64,000 nucleotides of DNA, taken from positions 10,608,466 through 10,672,465 of the forward strand of contig JARUPZ010000002.1 of NCBI GenBank assembly GCA_031213475.1, in the 5' to 3' direction. The first letter of the stretch is position 1. Every line of letters begins with the position of its first letter. This DNA is from Nereocystis luetkeana. Lineage: Eukaryota; Sar; Phaeophyceae; Laminariales; Laminariaceae. Both the position numbers and the translations under genes were made by a program. A model generated the notes under the pieces. That model ran no database searches. It saw only the letters and a list, made by a program, of their open reading frames with translations, and was not told the DNA's origin. This document shows positions 42,831 through 54,429 of the stretch, one piece after another.

Positions 42831-44079
42831 GAGGCATGTTGCGAGTCAGGAGATCCCCTAGTCAGGGGAACCCTTTCGTCTTGCGAGATACCCACTTGCA
42901 TTGTTGGATCCCCACATGCCTTATTGGATCCCCACTTGCCTTGGGAGGTCCACTCTCGCCTTCGGGGACCCCCCTTCACCTTAGGGGACCCCCCACAGGT
43001 TGAGGAGACCCCCTCTCGTCTTAGGGGGCCCTCAACAGGCTTAGGGGACCCCCTCTCCTTAAGGGACCCCTCTCGCCTTGGTGGATCTCCAGCAGGCTCA
43101 GGGGATCCCCCACGGGCTTGAGGGATTCCTGCAGGCCCCCACGGTTTACTTATAGTATGTGCCGTCTTCTTTTGAAATTGTCATGAAGACTGGGGGGTAC
43201 CCCATCACCATGCGAGTGATATCGAATATCACCCAAACATGATGTTGGATATCATGTTGTTAAACTTTTATGAGCTTACGGCGGGAGGGGATACCCCCTA
43301 CGCCTGTGGGGGATTCCGCAAGGCGAATAGGACCCCCTGATTACAATAAGGACTTGGACCCAATTTTGACACTGAATGCCATGTGGTTATTATGTAATGC
43401 ACCTAGTTGCGAATGGAGAGACGCACGTCGTGGCGGGGTAAGGCAGGAGAAAATAACCACATGGTATTCAATATCAAATTTGGGTCCAAGTCCTTATTAT
43501 AATTAGGGTATCCTATTTGCCTTGAGGGGTCCCCAAACAGGCTTAGGGGATATACCCTCTCGTCTTAAGTTCATAAACGTAAACAAGATGATATCCAGTA
43601 TCACGTTTGGGTGGTTTTCAATACCACTCGTAAGGTGTCGTGGAACGCCCAGTCCTCGTTATGATGTCAAAAGAAGACATGACCCGACAAAATTGAATAT
43701 AAACACTATATATCACATACTAGTCGTGTAAGCTGGGGGGCACAAACTATACGTACATGGTGGGGGCCTGTAGGGGTCCCCTAAGCCCGTTGGGGGGCCC
43801 CTACGCCTGTTGGAGATCCCCTAAGCCTGTAGGGGACCCCCCAAAACGAGAGCGGACCCCCTACGCCTGCTGGGGATCAACCAAGGCGAGAGGGCCCCCC
43901 CTAAGCCTATGGGGGACCCCCTAAGCCAAGTGGGGATCCCCTCAGATGAGAGGGAACCCCCTAGGGCTCGAGAAGATCTCCTAAGGCAAGTGAGGACCCC
44001 CTAAGGCAAGTGGGTATACCGTAAGACAAAAGGGATCCCCTATCTAGGGGGGTCGCCTAACTCGCAACGGAGGCATGCT
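42831..44079. repeat. 1.25-kb near-palindrome with GGGGACCCC minisatellite arms
   Basis: The left half (units such as CTTAGGGGACCCCCTCTCG) is mirrored in reverse complement by the right half (GTAGGGGACCCCCTAAGCC-type units). The symmetry covers the outer edges (GAGGCATGTTGCGAGT against a diverged inverse at 44061-44079). It also covers the inner unique parts (CGAGTGATATCGAATATCAC against CGAGTGGTATTGAAAACCAC) and the centre (GGACTTGGACCCAA against TTGGGTCCAAGTCC). The unpaired centre is roughly 70 nt near 43425. No protein-coding frame. Confidence 0.85.
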
Positions 44080-44291
44080 CGTCATCCCAAATATACGCTT
44101 TGACACATGGAGCATGAACAGGATGCGTTTCGACACTTTCTGTCTCGCCTACCAGGCAATAAGTACCAGCACAGGTTGTGATGAGGCCACTGTGCTTCAC
44201 AAATGCGGTTGTTCATTGTGATGGGTGTAGCATGCCTGGGTGGCCAGTACTAGTGCTGACCTACCAGGGTCCTGCAAGTAGCGAACTTCCC

Positions 44292-44678
44292 TCAAGACTC
44301 CCATTCGCGAACATTCTCGGGCTTGTTGAGGAACCGGTATGCTATATAGACGGTCCAACACCACATTCTCTGCCACTGGTCACCGCGTAGGCGGCTTGAA
44401 TGCTCGAAGACGTCGTCGGTGGTTAGGTTCAGGCTACCTGTTCGACACCAGCGACTCCTACGTTCTCTATTGTTCATTGGTCGCGTGTCGGTGCCCCCCC
44501 CCCTTATCGACAAGTAGTTTTCGGGCCATCGCAAATCGAGTACGATGTCGGTGACGGCGATGGTGGCGACGCCCCAAACGGCTGACACGGCCAAGGTGAC
44601 GAGGTTGGCGTTGGAAACGGCGGCGTTGGGGGCAGCGGCGAGCGAGGCTGCAGTGGCGGCGCCGCCTACCGCTGCCAC
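44292..44678 (-). CDS. Unknown Ala-rich open frame with one hydrophobic segment
   Basis: The first 50 codons from 44678 give an Ala-rich leader and a possible membrane span (NLVTLAVSAVWGVATIAVTD), after which the frame looks like noise. The opposite strand is open over the same bases (48 codons from 44544). It could be a signal-bearing first exon; no downstream exons were identified. Confidence 0.2.
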   Translation of the reverse strand: MAAVGGAATAASLAAAPNAAVSNANLVTLAVSAVWGVATIAVTDIVLDLRWPENYLSIRGGGTDTRPMNNRERRSRWCRTGSLNLTTDDVFEHSSRLRGDQWQRMWCWTVYIAYRFLNKPENVREWES

Positions 44679-45461
44679 TTGGCGGGTTTAACTCGGAGGA
44701 CCATAGATTGTCGTTCGGGGCGTAGGCTTGAAGGTCTTACTCATTCTGTAGCTCCTACGAGTACGCTGCTTGAAGTTCCCGGCAGCAAGGTATGGCCAAC
44801 CAGCAATCCACAAACGCATGGTCGAATTTAAGGGGAGGGCACTTTCCGGTAGCAACCAGCAAGGGCCCCCCTCCCCACCTACCTGTCTACCATGAATGTT
44901 GTATTGGGGTATTCTTCCTCAGTAGGTAAGCAGGTGACACCCCACCACCATTGCCGCGTTTTCAAGCAAGCGTCTCTCATATACTCGCCAGCGTAAATGG
45001 TTGTGCTTGTCTTCGCCATGGCTGCCTCGTACCAGGTACTGCACTATGCATTTTTGCCGAGCATTCCACCTCCTTGGTGCGGCTCATATTCACTTTTTAG
45101 TTCGCGTCAAACGGTTGCCGATGGCCCACAACGAAACAGATGCGCAACCATATAAAACACACGTCACGATATGGCTTCTGCCGCCCCCGCGAAAATCCCA
45201 TGCACCCACGAGTATACACTAGCTCAGCTATACGAATACTTTGTAACACTAGATACACGAGCCTGTAGAGTTTATGCTCGCTACCGTTCGATTCGTCATA
45301 CATCTTCTATTTGTATCGAGCGAGTGTTCCCGTACTTCTCAATGTAGAAACGATACCCTGGAAGGTATACCCTTGCTCTTGTATGCTGAGAACGACACAA
45401 AATCGCGAGCCGTCGCGCCTTTCCAAGGGGTGTACATTATTGTCCTTCTTCGCGATATTAT

Positions 45462-45762
45462 GCCGTGAAATTGCCGTGGCACCACCTGCGGCAAAACCTT
45501 CCACGGCTTACCACGGAACCTTCCACGGACCTCCACGGCAAAATATGGAACCCTAACCCTAACCCTAGGTGCCGCGGACATTGGGGCGGGTTCCCATGAC
45601 ATGCCGTGGGGGATGCTGTGGCGGTTGCCGCGGGGGTTACCATGGTACCACCCACGCCATGCCACGGCGTGCCATAGAATCCTACGCCACGCCATGGCAC
45701 GCCATGAGATGCCGTGGGGACGCCATGGCAAGCCATGGGTGGTACCATGGCAATGCCACGGC
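45462..45762. mobile_element. 301-bp CCATGG/CCACGG-rich element with inverted ends
   Basis: Left end starts GCCGTGAAATTGCCGTGGC; the right end, inverted, starts GCCGTGGCATTGCCATGG (about 21 of 25 bases match). The interior is a degenerate run of GCCATGG/GCCACGG words and holds (CCCTAA)3 at 45551-45568. No coding capacity. Confidence 0.65.
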
Positions 45763-48700
45763 CTGCCTCGAAAAAGTCCAATAGTGCAGAACCCCGTCTT
45801 TCCACGGCCAACGCACGTTGACCGCTGGCGGCAGTACCGTGCAGCCGGTGAGGCGACGAGTTCCTTGAGAATATAACCGGCAGACCACAAATCAATCGAT
45901 TTTACAGATCGACTCTACTGAGAGGGTAGTGTCGGAGCAAGGTGTGCCCAAACTGTGCTCTATCTACGTTTTTTTCGAGCTGCGACTGTCTCCAGCCTTT
46001 TAGTCAGTTTTCTCCTCGTGCGCGCTGGCGGACGGCTGAAATATGCTAAGCAAGTGTGGGCGAGACAATACCGCGCCCGGTAGGTGACTAATGGCAAACA
46101 AATACACACAAGGAAGTTAGGGTAGGACCACCGACCGGGTAGAGAGGCTTCATCCAATCCAATACTTACATTGAATGATCGCTGGCAGCGTGAAATAACA
46201 CTGGAGCAAAATCACAACCCAATCCAAGGAACCATTATTTGGCACATTGATGTTAATCCAGGGTTTTCTTGGGCTTACTCAGGGTTAGAACGCACGAGGC
46301 GATCAGTATGTCGAAGCCTAGTTACCGTGTGAGGACAGGGTAATAGGCTACAGATCTTTCCACCCACCCTAGAGGGTTAGTAGTATTTTTGTGCGCGATC
46401 ACTTCAATCCCAGGTATGGATGCCGCGCTGGGAGCGCACTCAGCGCGGTTTTATCCCAGGTGATGTCCTCCTGCTCCGGAGGCATCATCCAATCCAAAAC
46501 TTGCATTGGGTGCTCGTTGGCAGCGTGAAATAATACTGTAGTAAACGTCGTTCGATACTGTAGGACACATTCTGACGGCCACGATAACTCACGCCACAAA
46601 AAGTGACATTGGCAGACGGACAGACAGACCGATATACAGACAGGCAGATGACATTGCACGAATCGTGATACTGCGATGCATCGTTCCATGGCGTTTTGCG
46701 AGAACTTGTTAGACATCACCAGCCGGTGCTTGTCGACTTTTCGGACAACCGTCGTTGTCAATAAACGTCTACAATATAATGCCAAGATAACTTCAACATA
46801 TATGGCACTCGAAGTTATAGCCACATACATTCGAGGAACTTGTGTCTTGTTCGTTCAATACGACCATTCATTGCCCTCAGATTGTATCGGTTGTAACCGC
46901 GCATAAAGGACATGACAGCACGGCATATGCCACGCATTGTGCGATGGATGTCAAAATATCGAAATTCTTGTGACGTTTCACCGAACACAACTAAGCATAC
47001 ACGAGGCGTACGAGTAGATGTGCTTTGAACGGTTGAATGTTGTCGATGACATCGATGGATGAGCGCTCACATCCATAGCAAGCTTGCCTGGTGTACTGTA
47101 AGTAAAACCTCGCCTATGGTGATATATATACTGGCGGCGTCAGGCGTGTATGCATAATGCGCAAGCCGTGAGTTCGGCTATAACGTCCAAGTTCATGCTA
47201 CCATATCAACCACCATTCCATTGCCTTGTCAGGCACTATTGTCCCACAGACTGCATGAATATTCATGGACCGTTCTCCGTTGATTTTGCGCATGGCCTAG
47301 CCACTACCGCCTCCATATTATCAACGAAAGCGGTCGGTTTAGCACATAGCTCCGACACTGCCGCAGTACTGCTCCTATAAGACGGACGAAACTCACCACG
47401 ATACCCTGAACCTCGGTGGCCACAGCAGTCCGCCAGCCAATTAAAAATATACTTGAGGATTGATCAAACGATACTGACTACAGCTACTCTACGTAATAAA
47501 TGCCAGAATCTCGCGTATTTTCAGCAAACCGCAAACCTCGAAGAGCCCGCCTACACAATACCACAGCCAACGGCTCATCGACGATTATTGTTCACTACGT
47601 AAAAAAGCAGACATTCAGCACATACATATTTTGCAGCCATTTTGATGTGCACGCGAAGCGCACTTCTCGGCGTCCCCACCCTCCCAGGCTTGATATGTAA
47701 ATCATTTCTATTCCCTAACTCACACTGCACTAACATCATTTTCGGAGTAAGTATGTATATCGTATCTACTCGCACACAAAACACAATCAAATACACAAAC
47801 AAACAAACAACAACAAAAAAAATCCCGATTGGAGGCACATTGAACTCTATATGTACTTCGTGTGTAGGACCCGGGAGTCAAGTCACGCCGGGGCAACTTT
47901 CTCTCCATTTATGTCCAACTGAAAAACTTCTGTGGTAATGCTGTACTGCGATGCTGTAGATAAAGTCCAGCCCACATCTATTTCCAAAATCACTATAGAT
48001 TCCACATGAAGACACCGTCTAAGTATAACCTAGTGTGATTGGTAAGCACAAACCATTGATGACGGACATCCGAGCGATGAATGGCCGGCTGCTAGTAAGT
48101 TCCTTCGGTAATGCACGCCACAAACCAAAAGGTAATTCGAGTAAACACGCATTGACTAACGCATACTATACCCCCCTCGACCATCTTAGCACCTGCATGC
48201 AGACAAAAAAAGATGGCACACCACCTCCATAAATCCTGGTGCCCACAAACAAAAAAATCCGGATTTTCAATTCAGTAGCTGAAAGAGTTATATCACACCG
48301 CGGACATTGAAACCAGGAGACTTGACGCTACTCATAGAGTGACGGTGCACCGGACAAATTGGGCGAACCTGACTCCACGCTGCTACGTACTTCAAACCGG
48401 TATTTGCACGCTACACTATGCGAGTACTAGTACATACTCGTACTCGTGTTCGCGTGATACTGCCATTCACTGCATATTTCATTTGCACGACGAGTAGCCT
48501 TGCGCAGAAGAAGAGCTCCAGTTAAGCTCAGAGCCTCCAAGCTTCCACGTACGTGCCCACCGGTCGGGCTGTTTGCAGCACACGCTCCTCGCTCCTCGCT
48601 CTTCGCGCAGAGAGGAGGAGGAGGTTTCCCCTCAGGGGCTTGTTGGTGGGCCTGATCGCGGGGACGGGGTGTGAAGAGGGGCGGCCAGGAAAACGTGTGG

Positions 48701-50266
48701 AGGGTTTGTGGTTCAGCAGCAGCAGGAAGGTTGATGGTCGGAGTGTATACTATTTTTCTCCTGTTATCCCATATTTTAGGTGTTTCCCAGGAAACAACAT
48801 AGTGTGCGAATTAGTGGTATATGTTTTAGGCGCTCAGGCTGGAAATGACTCAAACCGATCCCCGTGCACAACAGCGCACCCTCTCAATACGTCGTACTCG
48901 AGAGCTGGACGCATACGACGGCATGTTGAGGCATATTAAGGTATGATTGATAAGAGTTGTAAAATAAATGTAGCCATGCACAGAAGAAGGGTAGCGCGAC
49001 TGCTGGCATGGACGTTTTCTGCCAGGGGAATCGATGCTAATCGGGCGGCATTCCAAGTGTGGGTAGGTTAATTCCATTGCGTAAGCCCTTTTTTTAGTAT
49101 ACAGTACTGGTATGTATTTGCCCATGGACATCTATTAACAGCACATCCCGTGTCCGTGCTGATTTATTATCCTCGATAGAGTTAAATCTGTGGTCACAGC
49201 CTACTCCACGAGACAGAGGGAACACCTCCCGAATATACCGCGAGGAGATAATAAGTCAACGCACTGCCAAAACATATTGGATACGAAAAAACACAACTCA
49301 CGCAATCTAGCAAACCAGACACGTGTTTTCTTGGGACGAAATTTCGTAGTAAAGGGAGGGATGGGCAAGAGAAGCACGAACCACAATACAAACACATAAG
49401 AATAGACTCGGTTCTACGGTATAGGGAGGGTGTACCCATCATGTCTCATGCATGGGGTTATGTAGATATTCGTATGGCCATAGACCCTCGCACCCCTCGA
49501 ATTGGGGTGTGTGTACTCGATATCATGCCCGGTCGTAGTCGTACTACCATGGATCCTTGCATCCCTACAATAACGGGACGGACCACGTCGGGATTTCACC
49601 GACGAGACAGACATTGCGTGCACCAAGCGGGGGGCCCCCTTGAAGGTCTGTGCTCTGCAGCCTCCCAGAGCCACTCGGCCCAGTGACTACCCTAATTATT
49701 TGCACTCGTACGGTTTTGTGATGCCTGGTTTCGCGATATACAGCTTGAATATACACCACACCATGGGGATAAGTTTGTCACGTTGCTCCAACAAAATTAC
49801 TCTCACGCCTACAATTTTGAGAGAGGCACAGAGACACTCGCTCGAGTGGCCTACACGCGGTACTTGTACGAATGAAAATGGGGATATACTGTAGCCCCCC
49901 TGCGGTATTGCATAGAACCAATCTAGAAGAACGAAATAGGAAATACTCCGAGCAGGACGAGTAATAAAGGCTTCCATGAAGGAAACGGTATACGTGAGGG
50001 AGATAAGGCACATATACGGCAACAACAGCAGAATAGTGACAGTCTTTCATACCGGGTATGGCGCAAGAGTCCGTGGGTCCTGACATCGGCAAAACTGCCG
50101 TTCACAGGAATAAATACTTTCACTGGACCAAGCTGTAGGCGTGATCTAGTGACGTTTTTTTGCTGCAAGTAGCGCGCACCAGTTGCTGCAACTACGAACT
50201 TGGCTGAAATGGGCGAAAGCAAGCACGCCACTCACCGAACACCTTTGGTGACCGCACCGCACCGAC
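45763..50266. other. Gene-free stretch with minor repeats
   Basis: Holds a direct repeat of about 60 bp (46147-46207 and 46481-46544, sharing CATCCAATCCAA and GGCAGCGTGAAATAA) and R2 copy 2. Open frames here are short and overlap on both strands. The 46.5-48.5 kb part is comparatively AT-rich and featureless. Confidence 0.45.
49426..49640 (+). repeat. Dispersed repeat R2, copy 2 (partly duplicated)
   Basis: Contains CGTATGGCCATAGACCCTCG and, after a second GTGTACTCGATATCATG block, GGGACGGACCACGTCGGG and TGCGTGCACCAAGCGGGG. The order matches the copies at 6600 and 56166. Confidence 0.75.
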
Positions 50267-50917
50267 TCACAAGGACACCTTCGTTTTCTTCTCGTTGCCA
50301 AACATGGTCTTCGTTTTCACCACCTGCTCGCCGTAGAAGGGACCCCCCGAAGCGGTAAAGAAATTGTCCTGGGTCATCTTGGCCTTCTTACCGTCCACCC
50401 ACAGCTCCGTCACGGGCGACTTGGTCTCGCGGGCCTGAATTTTCCAGTACCACTCGTTGCTCCCCTCAAAGATGAAGGAAGGGCTGCCACCGGAGGGACA
50501 TTCCACGAACTTCCACTCGATATCCCAACGCCCGTCACCGCTCTTCGCGAAATCGAGATCACCCTTCGCGCACTCCGCGCAGCTGTCGCTGACGAAGCCC
50601 TTGAACTTTCCCTTGATGGGGTTGTGCCCTGCACCCTTACCGGTGCCGGTACCCTCGATACAGGCCCCGCATATGGTGGAGTCGTCGTACATGCCGTACA
50701 GTGAGACCGCCATCGGAATCATCCCGTTGTACATGGAGGGGATGGGGTGCTCGATGGCGCAGTTGCCTTCACCGGGCGAGACGTTACCGTAGTACGTGCC
50801 GTCCCCCTTAAACTTGCTGCCGTACGGGTACGGAGCCGCCGACGTAGGGGCAAGCAGAAGCGACGCATGCACGGCGGCGGCAAGGACGAGGCGGGCGTTG
50901 CTCATGATCTGAAACAT
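50267..50917 (-). CDS. Secreted expansin-like protein
   Basis: Probably a non-enzymatic wall-loosening or polysaccharide-binding protein of the expansin/barwin-like superfamily, acting outside the cell. Single exon, 216 residues from ATG 50917; an in-frame upstream ATG at 51079 would add 54 residues before the signal peptide and is unlikely. Residues 8-28 are a signal peptide ending TSAAP. Residues 36-139 fit the double-psi beta-barrel: GTYYGNVSPGEGNCA, the CGAC pair near 83-86, and DSCAECAKGDLDFA near 111-124, whose Asp 122 matches the conserved expansin aspartate. Residues 141-216 form a beta-rich second domain with WYWKIQA and TELWVDGKK, like the expansin carbohydrate-binding domain. Layout resembles bacterial and microbial expansins more than plant ones. 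No introns, unlike its neighbours, which may hint at transfer. Confidence 0.8.
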   Translation of the reverse strand: MFQIMSNARLVLAAAVHASLLLAPTSAAPYPYGSKFKGDGTYYGNVSPGEGNCAIEHPIPSMYNGMIPMAVSLYGMYDDSTICGACIEGTGTGKGAGHNPIKGKFKGFVSDSCAECAKGDLDFAKSGDGRWDIEWKFVECPSGGSPSFIFEGSNEWYWKIQARETKSPVTELWVDGKKAKMTQDNFFTASGGPFYGEQVVKTKTMFGNEKKTKVSL

Positions 50918-53900
50918 CTTCTCTGAAGAAGTTCTCGATGGACCCGTTGTACGGTTGTAGTTTGTAGTAGTACTGCCTGCTGGCCGGCTGGATCTACAGC
51001 AGATGGTGGCGTTCGGTGCTGCAAGGATGATTGTGTGGCAGGGGGGATAGGTGTGAGCGATGTGCGGACTGTGATGCACGGCCCTTGCTGGTTGACTTCT
51101 GTTGGATTTGTTGGCCCGCGTACAACGTATTTACGGATGTGCCTTGCCCATTACTCGTACTGTAGGTAATAGTGCGAGTAGAGCCTACAGTATACGTGGT
51201 ACTACTACTATGGTACAGGCTTATCGTCTCATAGCTTTCGCTCTATCTACTAGAACGCGCGTCTATCCACAAGACTTTATTCACCTGTAGGCGCCCAACT
51301 TATGTTCGGAGCGTCTTGATGTGTGCCGTTAGAGGCCAGACCCTCCACTACAACGCAGAGACGATTACAGACGGCACCACTACTACTACCTTACTGACTT
51401 ACTGCAGTTGGTATGGTATTCTACAGCAAACTGTATCTCGGGTCAGTCGATTAAATTGATCCAGGCCAAACATTCGTGTCAACTGCCATCTTCACCAATC
51501 TTCGCGAGTTTCAGCTGGTGTATCATCATCGCATGTCCGAAAAATACCAAGTAAGTTAAGTGCGTAAATGTCAGCTCATATCGTCATCGTTGGTGCGGAA
51601 AATACCAAGCTGCGTCAATTTGCACGAGATGTGGCATTCGAAAGGCGTCGCTTCCCTGAACGGGCAAGGCCTTCGAGCATGAGCTGAATGAAGTGTCTCA
51701 ATTTGACGTCACGGCACCACCTTTACCCATCGGTTGCATTTATTTATTGTCATAGTCCGTACATATGTCATACTGCCAACCTTTTTCCCCTCTGTCATGC
51801 GAGTTCTCGTCGCCCATACATACATACCTGGTATGTTGTCGGTAATTTTTCAAGAAAACAAAGCTTGAAAAAACAAGCAATAATGCGGCCAGAAACTTCT
51901 CGTACGTGTATCGAGCGTACGCGGAAATCCCCACGAAAGCCATGGAGTACCCGAAGTTCTCTTTTTAGTCCGATGAAGGACGCTCTCTGCTATTATAGTA
52001 GATATGTGTAATACATACAGCTTGGCATGGTGTATAGCGTGCTGTTATTACCTGGCAGCAGCTACACAACGGCAAGAAAATGTATATTCAGGGCCGGTTT
52101 GTTCGCATTAAGAATAGTATTGCTCATCTCGGTGAATATTAAGTAGTGTGTCTGGTACCAACCGATGACACGATTGCTACTTACAGACGGATCACGCAAC
52201 AACAGCACTAGTAGTACTCCCTGTTGATGATACGGAGTCTGACGACACACTAAGCAAATTCTTAAGCAGTCACTCTACTATACAAGGGAAGTGCGTGAAC
52301 CATCCTTTATTAGACATAGTATTACCCAAATACTATATAATACACTATGCGCGGCGAGACTACGAGTTTACACTTGCAACAACGTTACAGTTTTTCTAGT
52401 CCTCTTTGTCGTTCGGCAAATACACACATGTCGCACGTACGTGGCAGCTCATGTCGCTTAACTTACGCTCAACCTGCCACATTCACAAAGTTTGGCAAAA
52501 TCACCGAGTAGACAAAAATGCCGCAGCAAGCGGTAGGTCCCACAGGGAATGTCGCCGCACATGGCGGATAGTGTCGCCAAGTAAGTGTGTTCACAATGAC
52601 CCGTAGATTAGTCGTAAAGCGAGCATCTCACCGAGATGATCGAGTGTGTGCCCATCCACCGCGATCGCTCTCCTACCCTCTCCTACCCCGTCTTTGCTAT
52701 CTTGTTACTTTCCCTGCATCACATACGTCGCATCATGTAGTTGGCCACATACGTCGTATAACAAGTAGTGCCGCTTCATAATAATACCGTTATATCAACC
52801 ACCACGAGTGTACCTGTAACATAGAAGGTACGAATCAATTCGTGCCATTTCTTCTGCAACAATTACCATGGTGGCAGACACGGAGCCCCGACAACCATCA
52901 ACCCAGCGGCAAGTACCTCGAGGACTTTTCTAGAAGGCGAATGCATCCAGGAATTGGGTGTATGGTCTCTGGGGCAAGTCTTTGAACATTTTCTACGTTT
53001 TTTTTGTACGGGCTTTCGTCCAAGTATGTGAATCACATGGTTGTTGAGTAGATTTATATGGTCCATCTGGGTTTCCTTCCTTTCCCCCACGTATGCATTC
53101 GTCCCCGTATTTCTTCCGCTTTCGGGCCTCATACAAAATACTTTCTCATCTTCACACCACTGTCTGTGTGCTGCAGACCCACGCTGATAACGTAAGCGTG
53201 TGACTGCGGTAGATATCTCATAAAAAAGCTCCCTTGTTTGCCCTGGTAGGCACTTGGTATGCCCTTTGCTCTATCCAGCTCTCATACGTATACTTTTTAT
53301 TGCCGGTTCGTACTAGAATAGTAATACGTAGGCATTTTGTTTTGCGACCCAACCATTGTGCAGTACGTACTGTACTGTACTTCTGCACTCTTACTGCTAT
53401 AGTACTGTATGACATCATGTGATTTATGTCCAATACAAAATATATCGTACTGGTCAGGCTACGAAACCACGAAGAGGAAGGAGTACGCCCGTTTCTTGGG
53501 GCCCGGGTATCGTTCGCACGACTTGAAAATACAGCGCACCCTCCCGGCTTCAAAGGTAACATCTAGCGACGATGGTCAGGGGTAACACGGCAACGGCGGC
53601 GATAATACTGGTCGGCGTCTTGCGAGCGTATTGCTGGGACGAAGCGATGGTTTGTGTGATGATAGGAAATAATGGAAGGTGGCGAGGAAAATGGATGCCA
53701 GGTAGTGATGTATCGCAGTGCACGACGGGCGACGGGTTAATGACACACTTACTTACTTACCGTTGTATTACCAGAGAATCTGAATACTGCAGTACAAGCT
53801 TGGTCGTGGCCCACCCGCCGGACTCTTCTTGATTTCTGCTGGTGATTGCACGCAGGCGTTGAACAGGTTTCACGATTGAGGACCCCGTTACTCGCTACTT

Positions 53901-54280
53901 TTTGTTCCGACGGTGGCGGATGTCGTTCTGTCATATTCCGGCTTCGCATGGCCCGAGACAGACTCCGATTATGTCCCACCCACCGTTTCGACTCCGGGCC
54001 GCCTCCAAAATAACATGAACGCAGACTGCCATGCATGCTGGTATTCTCTGTGCTAACCCCCGGTATTGCTAGTACCAGTTCGAGTGATATTGCAGCAGAC
54101 ACCTCAAGAACATTTTTATTGATCATGGGCTAACTGACTGTGCAACATGCACCGTCGAAGGTTGAGGTTGTAAGGTCTGGCAACGACGGGTGGTGGGGGC
54201 GTACTCATTTGGTGCTTGCCTAAGTATTTTGGGCATTGGCCACGTGCCCCCTTAGAGACGGAACACCGTTCCTACTCCTA
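50918..54280. other. Gene-free stretch right of the expansin-like gene
   Basis: Holds the presumed promoter of the minus-strand expansin-like gene at its left end. An ATG at 53572 opens an 86-codon frame with a signal-peptide-like start (MVRGNTATAAIILVGVLRAY) but no support further in. Otherwise nothing distinctive beyond scattered palindromic words. Confidence 0.4.
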
Positions 54281-54384
54281 TTACGGGGGACCAAAGTAAA
54301 TAGGACCTACGGTACACACTTGAACCTATATATTTAACCTTTTTTCTAACAATATTTGGTCCTATTTACTATGGCCCCCCGTAA
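54281..54384. mobile_element. MITE-like element M1, copy 2
   Basis: TTACGGGGGACCAAAGTAAA at the left is inverted at the right (TTTACTATGGCCCCCCGTAA). Same ends and length as 31640-31744. It lies at the edge of the LINE remnant. Confidence 0.8.
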
Positions 54385-54429
54385 TAAATAGTAGAGATAC
54401 CTCCGAAATTCGGGCCCTATTACGTTTTC

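Noticed and set aside
42831-44079. CRISPR-like array
   Set aside because: Repeat units are degenerate and directly adjoining, without unique equal-length spacers, and the whole is mirrored; the genome is eukaryotic.
45311-45895. Several Trp/His-rich frames (PWHG-type repeats)
   Set aside because: Translation of the CCATGG/CCACGG word repeat in multiple frames, not a protein.
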